The notes under the pieces: generated by a model
Told to the model about the DNA's origin: nothing
Databases searched by the model: none
What the model saw: only the letters and a program-made list of their open reading frames with translations
DNA from: Boseongicola sp. H5
GTDB taxonomy: Bacteria > Pseudomonadota > Alphaproteobacteria > Rhodobacterales > Rhodobacteraceae
Assembly (NCBI GenBank): GCA_020622165.1
Contig: JACNMN010000006.1
Coordinates: 186,001-250,000 of the forward strand
Length of the DNA: 64,000 nt
Reading direction: 5' to 3'
Made by a program: the position numbers and the translations under genes
Part shown: positions 55,598 to 64,000 of the stretch, in pieces
Numbering within the stretch: the first letter of the stretch is position 1
How the letters are laid out: every line of letters begins with the position of its first letter

Positions 55598-57132
55598 AAA
55601 AGAAACTCATGACCGGCGTCGCCATCGCTGCGCTGACGGCGCTGACGGCGACGGCCACAACGGCTCAGGAAAGCCTCGTCATCGGCGCGGATGTCGATGT
55701 GGGCACGCTTGACCCGCGGCTGGCGCGGGACACGACAGCCTATCGGGTGGCCAACCTGATCTCGGCGGGACTGGTACACATGACGCCCTCGCTGGAAGCG
55801 GTGCCCGATCTGGCCGAAAGCTGGGAAAGCCCCAGCCCTACAACCGTGGTGTTCACGCTGCGCGACGGGCTGACCTTCTCGGACGGCTCGCCGCTCACCG
55901 CGGAGGATGTGGCCTATACATTCGAGACGATCACCGATCCCGATTTCAACTCGCCGGCGCGGGGGCTGTTCACGCCCATCGAAAGCATCGATGTCGTGGA
56001 TGACCTGACGGTCCGGTTCAACCTTTCGACCCCCTACGCGCCGCTGCTGAGCTATCTCGACATCGGCATCGTCCCGTCTGATTACGCGGAGAATGGCGGC
56101 GACATGGCGCTGGAGCCGATTGGCGCCGGACCCATGGTTCTGCAAAGCTGGACCCGTGGCAGCGAAATCGTGCTGGCCGCGTCGGACAGTTACTGGGCCG
56201 GTGCACCGGAGGTCGGCGAACTGACGCTTCAGGTCGTCGGCGACAACTCGGCCCGCGCCCAGGCCTTCGAAGCCGGGGATCTGGATGTGATCCAGTCGCC
56301 GCTGTCGCCCAATGACATCCAGCGCTATGCCGCCGATGAAAGCGTGGGCTCCGAGATCATGGCCGGGCTTGGCGTGACCTATCTGAACTTCAACACCGCC
56401 GATCCGCTTCTGGCCGACCCGCAGATGCGTCAGGCGCTGGCGATGCTGGTCGATCAGGACACGATCGTGAACCAGATCTATCAGGGTGTGGATCAGGTCG
56501 CCTCCTCCGTCATCCTGCCCTCGTCCTGGGCGTTCGATGCCGAAGTCCGACAGCCCACATTCGATATGGCGGGCGCGGTGGCGATGCTGGCAGAGCTGGG
56601 CTGGACCGACAGCGACGGCGACGGGTTGCTCGACCGGGACGGGGAAACGCTCTCCATCGAACTCTCGACACATAGCGAAGATCCGAACCGCGTTCAGTCG
56701 GTCGAGTATCTTCAGGCGGTGTTCCAGTCCGCGGGCATCGACACAAACGTGCGCATCACCGACTGGCCCTCCTTCTCCACCGGCTACGTCCAGCAAAGCG
56801 AGCATCAGATCGCGCTTCTGGGCTGGCTGCGCATCACCGACCCCGACCGGATGCTGTTTTCGCAGCTGACCACCGGGGGCGGGCTCAACTGGGGCGGATA
56901 TTCCAATGCCCGGGTCGACGAGCTGCTTCTGACCGGGCGCACCGCGCTTGATCAGGATGCCCGCGCCGCGGCTTATCGGGAGGCGGCCCAGATCATCGCC
57001 GAGGAACTGCCTTATTACATCATTTCCTATCAGGGCTATCAGCTCTTCTATGATCCCGAGACAGTATCCGTCGTTGAAACCTCTCCCCGCGGCGGGTTTC
57101 GTGGCCTGATTGGAATGGGCGCGTCCGAATAG
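55594..57132 (+). CDS. ABC transporter substrate-binding protein, family 5
   Basis: 512-residue periplasmic receptor. Signal peptide MKKKLMTGVAIAALTALTATATTA. Family motifs: VGTLDPRLARDTTAYRVANL, TVVFTLRDGLTFSDGSPLTA, and MRQALAMLVDQDTIVNQIYQ. ATG overlaps the regulator stop (ATGA) and has GGGGAG upstream. It pairs with the DppBCDF genes that follow. A 9-bp hairpin after the stop precedes the membrane genes. The mature protein is highly acidic, as often seen in marine roseobacters. Confidence 0.92.
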   Translation: MKKKLMTGVAIAALTALTATATTAQESLVIGADVDVGTLDPRLARDTTAYRVANLISAGLVHMTPSLEAVPDLAESWESPSPTTVVFTLRDGLTFSDGSPLTAEDVAYTFETITDPDFNSPARGLFTPIESIDVVDDLTVRFNLSTPYAPLLSYLDIGIVPSDYAENGGDMALEPIGAGPMVLQSWTRGSEIVLAASDSYWAGAPEVGELTLQVVGDNSARAQAFEAGDLDVIQSPLSPNDIQRYAADESVGSEIMAGLGVTYLNFNTADPLLADPQMRQALAMLVDQDTIVNQIYQGVDQVASSVILPSSWAFDAEVRQPTFDMAGAVAMLAELGWTDSDGDGLLDRDGETLSIELSTHSEDPNRVQSVEYLQAVFQSAGIDTNVRITDWPSFSTGYVQQSEHQIALLGWLRITDPDRMLFSQLTTGGGLNWGGYSNARVDELLLTGRTALDQDARAAAYREAAQIIAEELPYYIISYQGYQLFYDPETVSVVETSPRGGFRGLIGMGASE

Positions 57133-57146
57133 GATATGCTCACGGA

Positions 57147-57175
57147 GGCCGGCCGTGGAGTGCCCGCGGCCGGCC
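57147..57175 (+). other. Strong hairpin after the Dpp binding-protein gene
   Basis: Perfect 9-bp stem GGCCGGCCG (57147-57155) / CGGCCGGCC (57167-57175), 11-base loop, no T-run, 14 bases after the stop. It resembles the hairpins after the TRAP and Liv binding-protein genes of this window. Confidence 0.7.
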
Positions 57176-57313
57176 AACGACCTCGTACCACCGCCCGGGC
57201 GCGATGCCGGCATCACCCGGCGGTGACCGCCCGCGCCCGGCGGATCGCCGGTAAACCCGTCTTGACCAGCCGATGACACCACAGCCTATCCGCCCCGAAC
57301 CGAGAGCGCCCCG

Positions 57314-58294
57314 ATGACAGATTATGTGATCCGCCGGCTTCTGCTTTTCGTGCCCATGGCGATCGGCATCGTGATCGTGACCTTCTGCCTGCTGCTGCTG
57401 ATCCCGGGCGATCCGGCGGCGGTGCTGCTCGGCCAGGACGCCACGCCCGAAGGCATCGCGACCCTGCGCGAGGCATTGGGCCTGAACGACCCGTGGTACA
57501 TCCGGCTTGGCAGCTATTTCGCGAACCTCCTGCGCGGAGATATGGGGTACTCTATCTTCCAGAGCGCCCCGGTCTCCGACATCATTCTGGGCCGCCTCGG
57601 CGCGACGATAGAGCTGGCCGTCGTGGCCTTGCTGATCTCGATCGTTTTCGGTGTGACGCTCGGTGTGCTTGCCGCAAACCGGCAAGGCGGCATCGTTGAC
57701 GCCATCGCGATGCTGATCGCGCAGATCGGCATTTCGATGCCGGTCTACTGGCTTGCGCTGCTCCTGATGCTTGGCTTTGCGGTCCATCTGGGATGGCTGC
57801 CCGCCATCGGCCGCGAAGAGCCGCTGATCAGCGCGCTCGGCATGGCGCTGACGGGAAATGTGCAGCCCCTGCTCGACTCGCTGGCGCATATCGCGCTGCC
57901 GGCTATCTCTCTAGCGCTCAATTCCGCGGCGATCATATCGCGGCTGGTGCGCACCTCCATGCTGGAAGTCCTGCGGGAGGATTTCGTGCGCACCGCCAAG
58001 GCCAAGGGTGTCCGCCGCGGGACGGTGATCTGGCGCCACGCCCTGCGCAACGCGCTGTTGCCGGTGGTGTCGGTAATCGGTCTGAGGTTCGGCGCGCTTC
58101 TGGGCGGCGCGATCCTGACCGAAACGATTTTCGCGTGGCCCGGCCTTGGCCAGTTGACGATCTCGGCGATCTCGCAGCGGGATCTGCCGCTGATCCAGGG
58201 GATCGTTCTGACCTTCGCGCTGATCTATGCCAGCGTCACCCTGCTGGTGGATCTGCTTTACGCCGCGGTCGACCCCCGCATCCGCCTCAGGTGA
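57314..58294 (+). CDS. dppB: Peptide-type ABC permease DppB
   Basis: 326-residue inner-membrane subunit. N-terminus MTDYVIRRLLLFVPMAIGIV; PGDPAAVLLGQDATPEGIAT; permease loop EVLREDFVRTAKAKGVRRGT followed by WRHALRNALLPVV. About six helices. The ATG at 57314 has GAGAGCGCC upstream. The 181-base gap before it contains only the hairpin. 4 bases separate it from dppC. Confidence 0.92.
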   Translation: MTDYVIRRLLLFVPMAIGIVIVTFCLLLLIPGDPAAVLLGQDATPEGIATLREALGLNDPWYIRLGSYFANLLRGDMGYSIFQSAPVSDIILGRLGATIELAVVALLISIVFGVTLGVLAANRQGGIVDAIAMLIAQIGISMPVYWLALLLMLGFAVHLGWLPAIGREEPLISALGMALTGNVQPLLDSLAHIALPAISLALNSAAIISRLVRTSMLEVLREDFVRTAKAKGVRRGTVIWRHALRNALLPVVSVIGLRFGALLGGAILTETIFAWPGLGQLTISAISQRDLPLIQGIVLTFALIYASVTLLVDLLYAAVDPRIRLR

Positions 58295-58298
58295 TCCG

Positions 58299-59186
58299 AT
58301 GACAGATGCCACACCGAAACCCGCCGCCGCCACCCGTAGGACAAGGCGGTTCCGTCTGCCCCGGATGTTCCGCAACGCGTCCCTGCTGATCGGGGCGACG
58401 ATCACGGCAAGCATCCTGCTGCTGGCGATCTTCGCGCCGCTGGTGGCAACCCATGACCTGATGCAGATGGACATGCCCAACCGGTTCTCGGGCCCCTCCT
58501 CCGAACACATTCTGGGCACGGACAATTTCGGCCGCGACCTGTGGAGCCGTCTGGTCCATGGCGCGCGGATCTCGCTCTCGATCGCGGTGATCGCGGTTCT
58601 GGCCTCGGCCGTCATCGGCACGATCGTCGGCCTGATTTCGGGGTATTTCGGCGGCTGGATCGATTTGCTCCTGATGCGGATCACCGACGTCTTTCTGGGA
58701 TTTCCGCCGCTGGTGCTGGTGCTGGCCGTGGTCGCGGTGATGGGCCCCGGGCTGGTCAATGTGGCGGTCTCTCTCATCATCGTGTCCTGGACCGAATATG
58801 CGCGCGTCGTGCGCTCCACCACCTTGTCCCTGCGGGAGCAGAACTACGTGCAGGCCGCGCGCGCCCTTGGCGCCTCATGGCCGCGCATCCTCTTCCGGGA
58901 AATCCTGCCCAATTCTCTGGGGCCGATCATCGTTCTGGCCTCGCTCGGGCTCGGAACCGCGATCATCTGGGAAAGCGCCCTCAGCTTTCTGGGCTTCGGA
59001 TTGCCGCCCCCTGCCCCCACCTGGGGCTGGTCGCTGAGCTATGGCACGCGGTTCATCCGGGATGAGCCATGGATGTCCATCATCTCCGGCGCGGCGATCA
59101 TGATCACCGTGCTGGGCTTCAACCTGCTGGGGGACGGGTTGCGCGACATACTCGACCCCCGACAGCAAACCCGCGGCAAGGGCTGA
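58299..59186 (+). CDS. dppC: Peptide-type ABC permease DppC
   Basis: 295-residue second permease. A basic head (PAAATRRTRRFRLPRMFR) precedes helix 1; FSGPSSEHILGTDNFGRDLW is the conserved periplasmic motif, and LREQNYVQAARALGASWPRI then ILPNSLGPIIVLASLGLG form the ATPase-contact loop. Ends GDGLRDILDPRQQ as in the family. ATG at 58299, 4 bases after dppB. Confidence 0.92.
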   Translation: MTDATPKPAAATRRTRRFRLPRMFRNASLLIGATITASILLLAIFAPLVATHDLMQMDMPNRFSGPSSEHILGTDNFGRDLWSRLVHGARISLSIAVIAVLASAVIGTIVGLISGYFGGWIDLLLMRITDVFLGFPPLVLVLAVVAVMGPGLVNVAVSLIIVSWTEYARVVRSTTLSLREQNYVQAARALGASWPRILFREILPNSLGPIIVLASLGLGTAIIWESALSFLGFGLPPPAPTWGWSLSYGTRFIRDEPWMSIISGAAIMITVLGFNLLGDGLRDILDPRQQTRGKG

Positions 59187-59226
59187 CACACCCGATCCGA
59201 TCCGCAAGACACCAACAGGAGCGAAC

Positions 59227-60164
59227 ATGGTCAAAGAAATTGTCAGGCACACGCCGAAGGTCACCACCCTTGCCGACGGCACGGATGCCGTCCTGCACAT
59301 GACGGATCTGGTCGGGGAGGAAGCCGGCCCCCTTGTCGGGATCTCGGCATCCGTTCACGGCAATGAAAACTGCGGCAGCCAGGCCATCCTCGATCTCTTC
59401 CGCATCCTGCAGACCATGAAGATCAAGGGCCGGATCCGGCTGCTGCCGGTGGTCAATGCCCGCGCGATGACGGTGAATGCGCGGTTCAACCCCATCGATC
59501 ATCTCGATCTCAACCGGCAGTTTCCAGGAGATCCGAACGGCACGTTTTCGCAGCAGCTTGCCGCAGCCCTGACGCGGGAGTTTCTGGGCAAGATCGACAT
59601 GCATATCGACCTGCATTCGGGAACCGACCGGCCCACCGTGGACTATGTCTACCTGCTCAATGACGAGGGGTTGAGCCGCGCCTTCGGTTCGAAACTGCTC
59701 TACCGCCCCGATGACGGCAAGCAGGGCACCACCTTCAGCGGCACCACCAAGGAGGTCACCATGCCCCGCGGCATTCCCGCCGCTGTGATCGAGCTTGGCG
59801 GCGGCATCGTCGATCAGGGCCCCTATATCGAACGGATCGTTGCGGGCGTGCTGAACATGCTGCGCCATGCCGGAGTGATCGATGGCGAAGAGACCGCCCC
59901 CGGCGAACAGATCGTCGTGAACGAGATCGCCGGCATCCGCCCGACCACCGGCGGCTGGATCGAGCCGCTTTCGCCCCCGCTAGGAGAGCCCGTCAATGGC
60001 GGCACGCCGCTGTTCCGGGTTGTCAGCCCCTACACGTTCGAGGTGCTGGAAGAGGTCAGCGCGCCTTTCGAGAACGGCATCATGATCATGGGCCACCTGA
60101 CCCGCAACCTCGTCGAAGCGGGGGATTATGGCTGGATGGTCGGCAATCTGGAGGGATCGACGCT

Positions 60165-60168
<4 letters not shown>
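59227..60168 (+). CDS. Succinylglutamate desuccinylase/aspartoacylase (AstE/AspA) family deacylase
   Basis: 313-residue zinc metallo-deacylase of the M14-like fold. Metal and catalytic motifs: SASVHGNENCGSQAILDLF (His and Glu zinc ligands, about 42-46), DHLDLNRQFPGDPNG (Arg/Asn substrate clamp) and IDMHIDLHSGTDR (third zinc His), followed by VIELGGGIVD with the general-base Glu. It starts 40 bases after dppC and overlaps dppD, inside a transporter operon, so it likely hydrolyses an amide of the imported compound. N-acyl amino acid substrates are typical of the family; the exact one is unknown. Confidence 0.88.
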
Positions 60169-61167
<999 letters not shown>

Positions 61168-61178
<11 letters not shown>

Positions 61179-62154
61179 CACCTCCGACATCAACGGGCCC
61201 GTCCTGTCGGTCCGCGATCTGAAGGTTCACTTCCCGATCCGGAAGGGTGTCTTTCAGCGTCAGGTTGGCACCGTGCGCGCGGTCGACGGGGTCAGCTTCG
61301 ATATCGGGCGCTCGGAAACGGTGGGGCTGGTCGGCGAAAGCGGCTGCGGCAAATCCACAACCGGGCTGGCACTTGCCGGGCTGGTGGAGGCGACCGAAGG
61401 CAAGGTGATGTTCGACGGCGCGCGCGTCGGAAGCAAGACTGGGCGCGATCTGGCGATGTATCGCCAGCGGATGCAGATCGTCTTTCAGGATCCGTTCTCC
61501 TCCCTCAACCCGCGCCAGCGGGTCCGCGATATCCTGCGCGCGCCGCTCGACATCCACGGGATCGGCGCGCCTGCGGAACGCCCGCAGATGGTGCTCGACA
61601 TGATGGCGCGGGTCGGCCTGCGCCCGGATCAGTCGGCCAGCTTTCCGCACCAGTTTTCCGGCGGGCAGCGGCAGCGGATCGGCATCGCCCGGGCGCTGAT
61701 GCTGAAACCCGACGTGATTGTCTGCGACGAGCCCGTCTCGGCACTGGATGTCTCGGTTCAGGCGCAGATTCTCAATCTTCTCAACGATCTGCAAGCCGAA
61801 CTTGGGGTTTCGTTCCTGTTCATCAGCCATGATCTGGGCGTCGTCGAGCATATCTCTCACAAGGTGGCGGTGATGTATCTGGGCAAGATCGTGGAGATGG
61901 CCGACAGGCAGGCGATCTTCGCCAATCCGACACATCCCTATACCGAGCTTCTGCTCAGCTCCACGCCGTCTCTCGATCCGCGGAAGCGCCGCAATTTCAG
62001 CGTGAGCCATGACGATGTGCCCTCGGCCACGTCGATCCCCGCAGGATGCGCCTTCCGCACCCGGTGCCCGCTTGCCACCGAGATCTGCGTGCGCGAGGCG
62101 CCGCCGCTGAGCCTGCGCGACGGAACCCGCCTTGTCGCCTGCCACAACCGATGA
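61168..62154 (+). CDS. dppF: Peptide-type ABC transporter ATPase DppF
   Basis: 328-residue second ATPase. Walker A VGESGCGKSTTGLALAGLVE, FQDPFSSLNPRQRVRDILRA, signature FSGGQRQRIGIARALMLKPD, Walker B VIVCDEPVSALDVSVQAQIL. C-terminal Cys cluster GCAFRTRCPLATEICVREAP. The ATG lies inside the end of dppD and its stop overlaps the amidohydrolase start. Confidence 0.93.
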
Positions 62155-63413
62155 GCCACGACATGACCGCACGCCCCCTCCTCCTCACCGGCGCCCGCCT
62201 TCTCGACCCGGAGGCCGGCCGTCTGCGCGACAACATCTCGATCCTGATCAGCAGAGACCGCATCGCCGATATCGGGACCGGCATTCCCGCAGCCGAGGGT
62301 GCAAGACAGATCGCGCTTGACGGCAAGGTCGTCATGCCCGGGATGATCGACTGCCATATGCATGTCGTCGCCTGGTCGCTTGATCTCTGGGGCAACATGA
62401 TCGCCCCCTCCTCTCTTGCGGCCTTGCGCGCGGCGGAGGTGTTGAGGGAAACACTGGGGCGCGGCTTCACCACCATCCGCGATCTGGGCGGCGCCGATCA
62501 CGGCCTTGTCCGCGCGGTCGAGGACGGTCTGGTTGCGGGACCGAGGCTGGTGATCTGCGGCAAGGGCCTGTCCACCACCGGTGGCCATTGCGACCTGCGC
62601 CACCGCACCGATGACCGGCCCGGTATCCTGTCCGATCGCGTCGGCTCCATGGGTGTGCTGGTGGACGGGGTGGATGCGGTGCGCCGGGTCTGCCGCACCT
62701 ATATCAAGGAGGGGGCCGCGTTCATCAAGATCATGGCAAATGGCGGGGTCAGTTCGCCCAACGACCCGATCCATTCCCTGCAATTCTCCCGCGCGGAGAT
62801 CGCGGCGGCGGTGGAGGAGGCCGAGAATGCCGGGCTCTATGTGGCCGCCCATGTCTATACCGACGCGGCGATCCGCCGTTGCGTCGATCTTGGCGTGCGC
62901 TCGCTGGAACATTGCAATCTGATCGAAGCTGAAACCGCGGCCGAGGCGGCCAGCCGGGGCTGTATCGCCGTGCCGACCCTTGTCGCCTACGAAGCGCTCG
63001 CCCGCGAGGGCGAGGCGCTTGGCCTCGGCCCCGAGAGCGTCGCCAAGATCGACAAGGTGCGCGAAGGCGGCCGCCGCTCCCTGTCGATCATGCAGCAGGC
63101 GGGCCTACCGATGGCGTTCGGTTCGGACCTGCTGGGAGAACTGCGCAAGTATCATTGCCTCGAACTGGAGCTGCTGGCCGAGGTTCTGCCCGCGGCGGAG
63201 ATCATCCGCTCACTGACGAGCATCGGCGCGGAACTTTGCGGCTTGACCGGGCGCGCCGGTGTGATCGCACCGGGCGCCTCGGCCGATCTGCTGATCCTGG
63301 ATGACGACCCGCTTGCCGACATCGGGCTTCTGGGCGGCGACGGCGCGCATTTCCGGGCGATCATGGCGCGGGGCGCTTTTGCGAAGAACACTCTTCAGGA
63401 GGGAACGACATGA
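62151..63413 (+). CDS. Metal-dependent amidohydrolase (Xaa-Pro dipeptidase-like)
   Basis: 420-residue TIM-barrel hydrolase of the amidohydrolase superfamily (COG1228-like). Metal ligands: GMIDCHMHVV (HxH, about 67-69), FIKIMANGGVSSPND (carboxylated Lys, about 197), LYVAAHVYTDAAI and RSLEHCNLIEAE (His), and FGSDLLGELRKY (Asp, about 325). Related enzymes cleave Xaa-Pro dipeptides or N-acyl bonds. Start at the ATG overlapping the dppF stop; a second ATG at 62163 is possible. As the second hydrolase of the operon it probably processes the product of the AstE-like enzyme or the imported peptide. Confidence 0.9.
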   Translation: MSHDMTARPLLLTGARLLDPEAGRLRDNISILISRDRIADIGTGIPAAEGARQIALDGKVVMPGMIDCHMHVVAWSLDLWGNMIAPSSLAALRAAEVLRETLGRGFTTIRDLGGADHGLVRAVEDGLVAGPRLVICGKGLSTTGGHCDLRHRTDDRPGILSDRVGSMGVLVDGVDAVRRVCRTYIKEGAAFIKIMANGGVSSPNDPIHSLQFSRAEIAAAVEEAENAGLYVAAHVYTDAAIRRCVDLGVRSLEHCNLIEAETAAEAASRGCIAVPTLVAYEALAREGEALGLGPESVAKIDKVREGGRRSLSIMQQAGLPMAFGSDLLGELRKYHCLELELLAEVLPAAEIIRSLTSIGAELCGLTGRAGVIAPGASADLLILDDDPLADIGLLGGDGAHFRAIMARGAFAKNTLQEGTT

Positions 63414-64000
63414 AACTCGGGCGCGATCTTGCGGAAATCACGGCAGGTGTCGACCTGCTCTATCGTGAAGGGCTGTCGGACGGCGACGTGCTGGATGCCG
63501 AAGGCCTGATCCCCGTGGCCGTGGCGCCGGTTGTGCCGCGCCGCTTCCGTGACTGGCCGGAGGCGGAGGCCGCGATCAGCGCCCTGCTCGCCCGCATTCC
63601 CGGCGAGGCGGAAAATGCGCAGCGGAAGGGCTGGCTGACCGAGATGACGCTGTCCCTCGCATCGCTGGCGCGCATGTTCTCGGGCCGGAAACTCGGCTTC
63701 GCGGAGCGGCTGCGGGACCAGCTTCGGGTCACGCCCGCGCCGATCCCGGCCCCTTTGCTGGACGGCTACCGCGCCGAGCTGCGCGACGCGCTTGACGAAC
63801 TGGGCCATCGGAGCGGGGATCTGAGCGCCGATGTCGCGACGTGGGAGGCATCCATTGCCGTGCCATCGGAGGAGGTCCTCTCCCGCCTCTCATCGCTCCA
63901 GCGGGAGGCGCAGGCACGCTCCCACCGGCTTGTCTTCGACATCGGTGACGACTGGATCAGCCCCGAAGCGGTCTACGACAAACCCTATGCCGCCTATTGC
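63410..64000 (+). CDS. Uncharacterised protein, 3-prime end beyond window
   Basis: About 197 residues visible, starting MKLGRDLAEITAGVDLLYRE at an ATG overlapping the amidohydrolase stop. The visible part is soluble, mainly helical and acidic, with no signal peptide and no recognised motif (AQRKGWLTEMTLSLASLARMF; RSHRLVFDIGDDWISPEAVY). Because it is translationally coupled to two hydrolases and a peptide transporter, it is probably a third catabolic enzyme or a partner. No function is proposed. Confidence 0.75.
   Translation, partial: MKLGRDLAEITAGVDLLYREGLSDGDVLDAEGLIPVAVAPVVPRRFRDWPEAEAAISALLARIPGEAENAQRKGWLTEMTLSLASLARMFSGRKLGFAERLRDQLRVTPAPIPAPLLDGYRAELRDALDELGHRSGDLSADVATWEASIAVPSEEVLSRLSSLQREAQARSHRLVFDIGDDWISPEAVYDKPYAAYC

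Overview
The window looks like the chromosome of an alphaproteobacterium of the Rhodobacteraceae (roseobacter/paracoccus group). The DNA is GC-rich, with long antisense open frames over most genes. The gene content is typical of that family: fused indolepyruvate oxidoreductase, MetA-type homoserine acyltransferase, PuuD urate oxidase with a cytochrome c tail, a BolA / small membrane protein / Grx4 trio, CcmF-CcmH, an IalB-family protein, and a KAS/ACP/LpxD/L,D-transpeptidase/M15 cluster. No tRNA, rRNA, CRISPR array, insertion sequence or prophage was recognised. All functional calls come from reading translations and motifs; no database search was run.

Layout. 1-5.4 kb: a peptidoglycan-sugar scavenging locus. 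A peptide-type ABC permease (cut by the window edge), its binding protein and murQ read leftward; an RpiR-type regulator and nagA read rightward. 5.7-13.3 kb: two EamA transporters, a FadL-like outer-membrane protein, an unknown P-loop protein, metA, a lipoprotein hydrolase, ppk2 and a TetR regulator. 13.4-18.6 kb: fused indolepyruvate oxidoreductase, a divergent LysR regulator, a candidate small RNA and a GNAT acetyltransferase. 18.6-24 kb: purL, bolA, a small membrane protein, grxD, der and a YaiI-family gene.

24-33.5 kb: a divergent urate/ureide catabolic locus. puuD, uraH, an HpcH-type aldolase and a mutarotase-like gene lie on one side; a puuE-uraD fusion, allE, allA and a complete TRAP transporter lie on the other. 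Together they cover urate to glyoxylate plus urea, except for allantoate amidohydrolase, which is not in the window. 33.5-40.5 kb: a PQQ-type sugar dehydrogenase and a branched-chain-amino-acid-type ABC operon with a small exported protein embedded in it. 40.6-46.9 kb: crotonase, ccmH, ccmF, a HerA-like ATPase, a second candidate small RNA and an IalB-family protein.

46.9-54.3 kb: an envelope cluster (KAS, dedicated ACP, LpxD-like acyltransferase, L,D-transpeptidase, M15 peptidase), then msrB-msrA and an aldo/keto reductase. 54.5-64 kb: a tightly overlapping operon made of a GntR-type regulator, a full Dpp/Opp transporter, an AstE-like deacylase, an amidohydrolase and an unknown protein cut by the window edge. 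This looks like an uncharacterised uptake-and-hydrolysis system for a peptide-like or N-acylated compound.

The most interesting non-gene signals are two small-RNA candidates sharing a CCTCCCTGT core before a strong terminator, four tandem 11-bp repeats between purL and bolA, strong hairpins just after three of the four transporter binding-protein genes, and an inverted repeat that reaches the first base of the GntR start codon.
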